DNA from: Giesbergeria sp.
Lineage (GTDB): Bacteria; Pseudomonadota; Gammaproteobacteria; Burkholderiales; Burkholderiaceae_C
NCBI GenBank assembly: GCA_030690515.1
Contig: JAUYGP010000003.1
Coordinates: forward strand, 1-9,194
Direction of reading: 5' to 3'
DNA: 9,194 bases
The position numbers and the translations under genes were made by a program. Within the stretch, counting starts at the first letter, position 1, and the number at the start of each line of letters is the position of its first letter. Positions 5,899 through 9,194 of this stretch are shown one piece after another. The notes beneath the pieces are model-generated. The model ran no database searches. It had not been told where the DNA came from and saw nothing but the letters and a program-made list of their open reading frames with translations.

Positions 5899-6960
5899 AT
5901 GGCCCTCATGGACTTCATCAAGAAACAGTTCATCGACATCCTCGAGTGGACGGAGGACGGCGACGGCACGCTGGCCTGGCGCTATCCGATGGCGGGCATG
6001 GAAATCCAGAACGGTGGCACGCTGGTGGTGCGCGAGTCGCAAATGGCCGTCTTCGTCAACGAAGGCCAGGTGGCCGACGTGTTTGGCCCCGGCACCTACA
6101 AGCTGACCACGCAGACCCTGCCGGTGCTCACCTACCTGAAGAACTGGGACAAGCTGTTCCAGTCGCCCTTCAAGAGCGACGTGTACTTCTTCAGCACGCG
6201 CCAACAAATCGACCAGAAGTGGGGCACACCCCAGCCCATCACCATCCGCGACAAGGACTTTGGCGCGGTGCGCCTGCGGGCGTTTGGCAACTACGCCTAC
6301 CGCATTACCGACCCCAAGCTGTTCCACACCGAAATCTCGGGCACGCGCGAGTCCTACCCCGTAGGCGACCTGGAAGGCCAGCTGCGCGGCATGGTGCTGC
6401 AAAACATCAGCAACGCCATTGCGGGCAGCGGCTTGCCGTTTCTGGACCTGGCGGCCAACCAGGTCATGTTTGCCGACGCGCTGGCCAAAGAGCTGACCCC
6501 CCACTTTGCCAAGATCGGCCTGACGGTTGAGAGCCTGACGGTACAGAACGTCTCCCTGCCCGAAGAACTGCAGAAAATTCTGGACCAGAAAATCGGCATG
6601 GGCATGGTCGGCAACGACATGGGCAAGTTCATGCAGTACCAGACGGCGCAGGCCATTCCCAAATTTGCCGAAGGCGGTGGCGGTGGTAGCGGCATTGCCG
6701 GTGACGCCATGGGCCTGGGCGCCGGTGTGGCGCTGGGCCAGGTGATGGCTCAAAACCTGCAGCAGGGCCTGCAAGGTGGCGGCGCGGGCGCACAGGCTGC
6801 TGCCGCAAGCGCAGCGGCGGCGGCGGCGACCCCCGCAGGCGTGCGGCCAGAAGAAGTGATGGCCACGCTGGAAAAGCTGGGCGAGCTCAAATCCAAAGGC
6901 ATCCTCACGCAGGAGGAGTTCGACGCCAAGAAGGTCGAACTGCTCAAGAAATTGGTGTAA
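5899..6960 (+). CDS. SPFH-domain protein with C-terminal SHOCT domain (YdjI-like)
   Basis: The 353-residue protein belongs to the COG4260 'virion core protein-like' SPFH group that includes Bacillus YdjI. Residues about 30-235 form the SPFH/band-7 region (TLVVRESQMAVFVNEGQVADV, LRAFGNYAYRITDP, then a helix with LTVESLTVQNVSLPEELQKIL). Then come a Gly-rich linker (259-275), a Gln/Gly/Ala-rich stretch (282-312) with six consecutive alanines, and a SHOCT domain (about 322-352, LEKLGELKSKGILTQEEFDAKK). SPFH proteins scaffold membrane microdomains; YdjI is tied to PspA-type membrane stress in Bacillus. No N-terminal TM is present, so it probably binds the membrane peripherally. The start at 5899 follows GGGAGC at 6 bases; a frame extension to 5848 would begin inside the proposed -10. 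It heads a plus-strand module with a zinc-ribbon/DUF4178 protein and a DUF350 protein. Confidence 0.88.
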   Translation: MALMDFIKKQFIDILEWTEDGDGTLAWRYPMAGMEIQNGGTLVVRESQMAVFVNEGQVADVFGPGTYKLTTQTLPVLTYLKNWDKLFQSPFKSDVYFFSTRQQIDQKWGTPQPITIRDKDFGAVRLRAFGNYAYRITDPKLFHTEISGTRESYPVGDLEGQLRGMVLQNISNAIAGSGLPFLDLAANQVMFADALAKELTPHFAKIGLTVESLTVQNVSLPEELQKILDQKIGMGMVGNDMGKFMQYQTAQAIPKFAEGGGGGSGIAGDAMGLGAGVALGQVMAQNLQQGLQGGGAGAQAAAASAAAAAATPAGVRPEEVMATLEKLGELKSKGILTQEEFDAKKVELLKKLV

Positions 6961-6967
6961 ACCGTTA

Positions 6968-7015
6968 GCTATTAAAACAATAGCCAGCAGCGCTTGATGG
7001 ATAAGCGTTAGAGGC
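6968..7015 (+). repeat. Comamonad-type intergenic hairpin repeat, copy B
   Basis: The core at 6979-7015 is the second copy of the element at 1832-1868, here on the plus strand. Shared blocks are ATAGC, AGCGCTTG, GATAAGCG and TAGAGGC, in the same order and spacing. It is preceded by GCTATT and AATAGC arms forming a 6-bp stem with a 5-base loop (6968-6984). The second stem (AGCGCTT/AAGCGTT, one G-U pair) is less perfect than in copy A. It lies 7 bases after the SPFH stop and 50 bases before the zinc-ribbon protein start, so in a polycistronic transcript it would form two consecutive hairpins between the two genes. Confidence 0.7.
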
Positions 7016-7064
7016 CAAAAAAGCTTCAAACATCAAACCCATCAACGCTGTCGGCCCACCCCTG

Positions 7065-8555
7065 ATGGCGACCGACCCCACACAGCGTTACTACCGCGCG
7101 CCCTGCCCTGGCTGTGGCGCGCCGGTCGAATTCAAAAGCGCGCAATCCACGCACGCCGTCTGCGGCTTCTGCCAAAGCACCGTGGTGCGCAGCGGCGACG
7201 TGCTGCAGCGCCTGGGCAAGATGGCCGAGCTGTTCGACGACCACAGCCCGCTGCAGCTCATGGCCAGCGGGCGCATCACGCTGGACGGCAAAGAGCACCC
7301 GTTCACGCTGATCGGCCGCCTGCAGTACAAAAACGCAGCCGGTGTCTGGACCGAATGGGTCGCCTTTTTGCAGGACGGCACCATGGCCAGCCTGGGCGAA
7401 GACAACGGCAGCTACGTCTTCACCCGCCCCATGGACCCGGGGCGCGAGCTGCCCGAAGCCAGCCGCTTTCGCGTGGGCAGCACCACCGCCATCAACGGCA
7501 AGCCCTATAGCGTGGCCTTCAGCGGCCAGGCCAGCCTGATCTCGGCCCAGGGTGAACTGCCCAAGCTGCCACCGCTGGGCCAGCCCTTCGACATGGTCGA
7601 GCTGCGCAGCGAAGACGGCGAAGTGCTCAGCATCGACTACGGCCACCAGCCACCCCACGTCGAACGCGGCAAGTCCGTGCTGCTCGAAGACCTGCAGCTG
7701 CAAGGCCTCAAGGACGAATCAGCCAAAGACGAAAAAGGCCGCCAGTTCAACTGCCCGCACTGCGGTGCACCCGTGCAGGTGCAACTGAGCACCACCAAAA
7801 GCATCACCTGCGGCTCGTGCGCCAGCATCATCGACCTCAGCAGTGGCGTGGGCGGCGAGTTGCGCTCGGCCGAGCAGGACGACCCCGTGCGCCCCATCAT
7901 TCCCCTGGGCAGCAAAGGCCAGCTCCAGGGCGTGCAATGGCAGGTGGTGGGCTTTCAGCACCGCATGGGGCAAGAACCCGGCGACGACGAACAGTTTGGC
8001 TGGAGCGAATACCTGCTCTACAACCAGAAGCGCGGCTTTGCCTTTCTGGTCGATGCCGAAGACGGCTGGAGCATGGTGCGCCCCACCACGGGCGCCCCAC
8101 AAGTGGGGTCCACAGGCCGCACCGCCAAGTACCTGGGTACCACCTACCAGCTCAAGTACAGCTACGAGGCCGAAACCACCTATGTGCTGGGCGAGTTCTA
8201 CTGGCAGGTCGAGCGCGGGCAAAAAACCTCCAACCGCGATTTCGCCAGTGCCAAGGGCCTGCTGTCGATGGAGCAGAGCAAGAACGAGCTGACCTGGTCG
8301 GCCGGTGACAAGCTGGCCAGCGACACGGTGGTCAAGGCCTTCAAGCTTGAAGACAAGAAAGACCTGCTACAGCGCGACGACCCCGGCCCCTTCGTGGCGG
8401 CCAAGGGCCTGGGCTGCGGCACACTCATCCTCATCGCCGTGGTGCTCATCATCCTGCTGGTGCTGCTATCGAACTGCTCGGGCTCGCCCGGGGGCGGCTA
8501 CCGCAGCTCCAGCGGCTCGTTCGGTGGCTTTTCCACCGGCGGTGGGCATAAATAA
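7065..8555 (+). CDS. Membrane-anchored double zinc-ribbon / DUF4178 protein
   Basis: The 496-residue protein has a duplicated layout. Zinc ribbon 1 has Cys14, Cys17, Cys33 and Cys36 (CPGC...CGFC). A DUF4178-like beta domain follows at about 60-195 (FTLIGRLQY, WTEWVAFLQDG, YSVAFSGQASLISAQGELP). Zinc ribbon 2 has Cys230, Cys233, Cys249 and Cys252 (CPHC...CGSC), and a second DUF4178-like domain spans about 280-425 (LQGVQWQVVGFQHR, WSEYLLYNQKRGFAFLVDAEDGW, LGTTYQLKYSYEAETTYVLGEFYWQV). Then come a single membrane helix (453-468) and a Gly/Ser-rich tail. Such proteins accompany SPFH, PspA and DUF350 genes; Bacillus YdjG is a zinc-ribbon membrane protein in the equivalent operon. Topology is probably cytoplasmic N-terminus with one C-terminal anchor. 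Biochemical function is unknown. The ATG at 7065 lacks a visible Shine-Dalgarno, but ribbon 1 begins 14 residues in, which supports it. Confidence 0.8.
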   Translation: MATDPTQRYYRAPCPGCGAPVEFKSAQSTHAVCGFCQSTVVRSGDVLQRLGKMAELFDDHSPLQLMASGRITLDGKEHPFTLIGRLQYKNAAGVWTEWVAFLQDGTMASLGEDNGSYVFTRPMDPGRELPEASRFRVGSTTAINGKPYSVAFSGQASLISAQGELPKLPPLGQPFDMVELRSEDGEVLSIDYGHQPPHVERGKSVLLEDLQLQGLKDESAKDEKGRQFNCPHCGAPVQVQLSTTKSITCGSCASIIDLSSGVGGELRSAEQDDPVRPIIPLGSKGQLQGVQWQVVGFQHRMGQEPGDDEQFGWSEYLLYNQKRGFAFLVDAEDGWSMVRPTTGAPQVGSTGRTAKYLGTTYQLKYSYEAETTYVLGEFYWQVERGQKTSNRDFASAKGLLSMEQSKNELTWSAGDKLASDTVVKAFKLEDKKDLLQRDDPGPFVAAKGLGCGTLILIAVVLIILLVLLSNCSGSPGGGYRSSSGSFGGFSTGGGHK

Positions 8556-8575
8556 ACTTCAAGGAGAAACGCATC

Positions 8576-8797
8576 ATGATGGGAATCGAATGGCTCCGGC
8601 CTGCGGCCTTTCTCGGGTCCATGCTCTACGCGCTGATCGGCGTGGTCATTTTCTGGCTGTGCTTTGTCATCGTGGACAAAATCACGCCGTACGACCTGTG
8701 GCGCGAGATCGTCGAGAAACAGAACAAGGCCCTGGCCCTGGTGGTGGCGGCCATGTGCCTGGGCATCAGCATCATCGTGGCGGCGGCGATCCACTGA
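8576..8797 (+). CDS. DUF350 (YjfL-like) small membrane protein, half-size
   Basis: The 73-residue protein has two membrane helices (about 11-34 and 52-72) joined by a polar loop, KITPYDLWREIVEKQNKALAL. The combination of Asp-x-x-Thr-Pro before the loop, an Asn-x-Ala-x-Ala-type entry into the last helix, and a Gly-Ile-Ser-Ile-rich helix is typical of DUF350. Classical DUF350 proteins are about 130 residues with two such repeats and four helices, so this is a single-repeat version that could dimerise. A strong AAGGAG (8561-8566) sits 9 bases upstream. Only 20 bases separate it from the zinc-ribbon gene, implying co-transcription. DUF350 genes recur beside SPFH, DUF4178, PspA and aminopropyltransferase genes; function is unknown. 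The ATG doublet leaves a one-residue start ambiguity. Confidence 0.8.
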   Translation: MMGIEWLRPAAFLGSMLYALIGVVIFWLCFVIVDKITPYDLWREIVEKQNKALALVVAAMCLGISIIVAAAIH

Positions 8798-8949
8798 CCA
8801 CGCGCCGAGCGGCCCCGCCGCATCCCCGGCACGGCCCCGGGTGAAAGGGGTGCACCAAGCAAACCCGCAACGGAGCGTACCCCCACAGCCCCCACCCGGC
8901 GCGCGACAGCCTGCTCGCCACTGCCCTCACCCGAGCCCCCACCGCACCC
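8798..8949. other. C-rich gap between the SPFH module and the Mod gene
   Basis: These 152 bases are strikingly C-rich on the plus strand and hold no convincing ORF. A bulged hairpin at 8829-8853 (GCA...CCCC with GGGGTGC, 8-base loop) lies 31 bases after the DUF350 stop and may be a weak transcription end, but it has no T tract. No clear promoter or ribosome-binding site for the following methyltransferase was seen. Confidence 0.4.
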
Positions 8950-9194
8950 ATGCCCACCCTCGACTGGCTCAACCGCGCCGCTGCCTTCACCACCGCCGCG
9001 CAGGGGCCCTACCGCCTGCTCGAACCCGTCAGCACCCATGGCGATGCGCAAAGCGCAGCCAACAACCTGCTCATCCAGGGCGACAACCTCGAAGCGCTCA
9101 AAGCGCTGCTGCCGTTTTACCGGGGACAGGTGAAATGCATCTTTATCGACCCGCCCTACAACACCAAAAGCGCGTTCGAGCACTACGACGACAA
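8950..9194 (+). CDS. Type III restriction-modification DNA methyltransferase Mod, N-terminal fragment (partial)
   Basis: The open frame runs off the right edge after 81 residues. It contains the hallmark N-terminus of beta-class N6-adenine methyltransferases of type III systems: LLIQGDNLEALKALLPFY (about residues 41-58) followed by VKCIFIDPPYNT (62-73). DPPY is the catalytic motif IV that accepts the flipped adenine; it precedes the AdoMet-binding FxGxG motif in this class. Mod methylates the recognition sequence and supplies target recognition to a Res helicase-nuclease expected downstream, outside the window. Because the rest is missing, an orphan methyltransferase or a BREX/DISARM-type enzyme cannot be ruled out, but the N-terminal context is most like Mod. 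The start is provisional: ATG at 8950 has no purine-rich Shine-Dalgarno. Confidence 0.85.
   Translation, partial: MPTLDWLNRAAAFTTAAQGPYRLLEPVSTHGDAQSAANNLLIQGDNLEALKALLPFYRGQVKCIFIDPPYNTKSAFEHYDD

Noticed and set aside
6811..6828. GCG run as a CRISPR or satellite array
   Set aside because: It is a short in-frame alanine codon run within a protein linker, with no spacers or longer repeat unit.
5734..7029. 431-codon minus-strand open frame opposite the SPFH gene
   Set aside because: It is a shadow of the SPFH coding strand with low-complexity His/Gln/Leu/Ala composition. It has no motif and also runs through the Fur box and repeat B.
7026..8222. Two long minus-strand open frames (225 and 167 codons) opposite the zinc-ribbon gene
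   Set aside because: They have shadow composition (Ala, Val, His, Gln rich) and no domains, while the plus frame has ordered zinc-ribbon cysteines and a membrane helix.
8626..9183. 185-codon minus-strand open frame over the DUF350-Mod junction
   Set aside because: It is a Gly/Arg/Val-rich shadow crossing two plus-strand genes on unrelated frames; no motif.

Overview
The window is GC-rich DNA, densely packed with genes, and looks chromosomal. It most likely comes from a betaproteobacterium of the Comamonadaceae (Acidovorax/Delftia/Comamonas type). I infer this from codon use, the protein types and a characteristic intergenic repeat; no rRNA or other taxonomic marker is present.

Left part (1-4286): metabolism. 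The window opens inside the start of a minus-strand malic enzyme gene (only 29 residues visible). Its upstream region holds a possible operator. Next, on the minus strand, is a beta-alanine catabolic pair. An omega-amino acid:pyruvate aminotransferase (BauA type) would turn beta-alanine into malonate semialdehyde. A CoA-acylating (methyl)malonate-semialdehyde dehydrogenase (MmsA/BauC type) would turn that into acetyl-CoA. The pair ends in a strong Rho-independent terminator. A LysR-type regulator is transcribed divergently from the aminotransferase, the same arrangement as bauR/bauA in Pseudomonas.

Middle (4287-5740): small, poorly characterised genes. They are a two-TM membrane protein of unknown function, an orphan 100-residue flagellar-rod-like protein outside any flagellar cluster, and a DUF2061 membrane protein. 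A near-consensus Fur box lies just upstream of the DUF2061 gene.

Right part (5741-9194): a plus-strand envelope-type module. It contains an SPFH (YdjI-like) protein with a C-terminal SHOCT domain, then a protein with two zinc ribbons, two DUF4178-like regions and a C-terminal membrane anchor, then a half-size DUF350 protein. These families recur together in PspA/polyamine-associated membrane-stress neighbourhoods, but here no PspA or aminopropyltransferase is visible. After a 152-base C-rich gap, a type III restriction-modification Mod methyltransferase begins and runs off the end, so a defence locus probably starts at the right edge.

Two diverged copies of one hairpin-forming intergenic repeat lie at 1832-1868 and 6979-7015, in opposite orientations. 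No tRNA, rRNA, CRISPR array, insertion sequence or integrase was seen.
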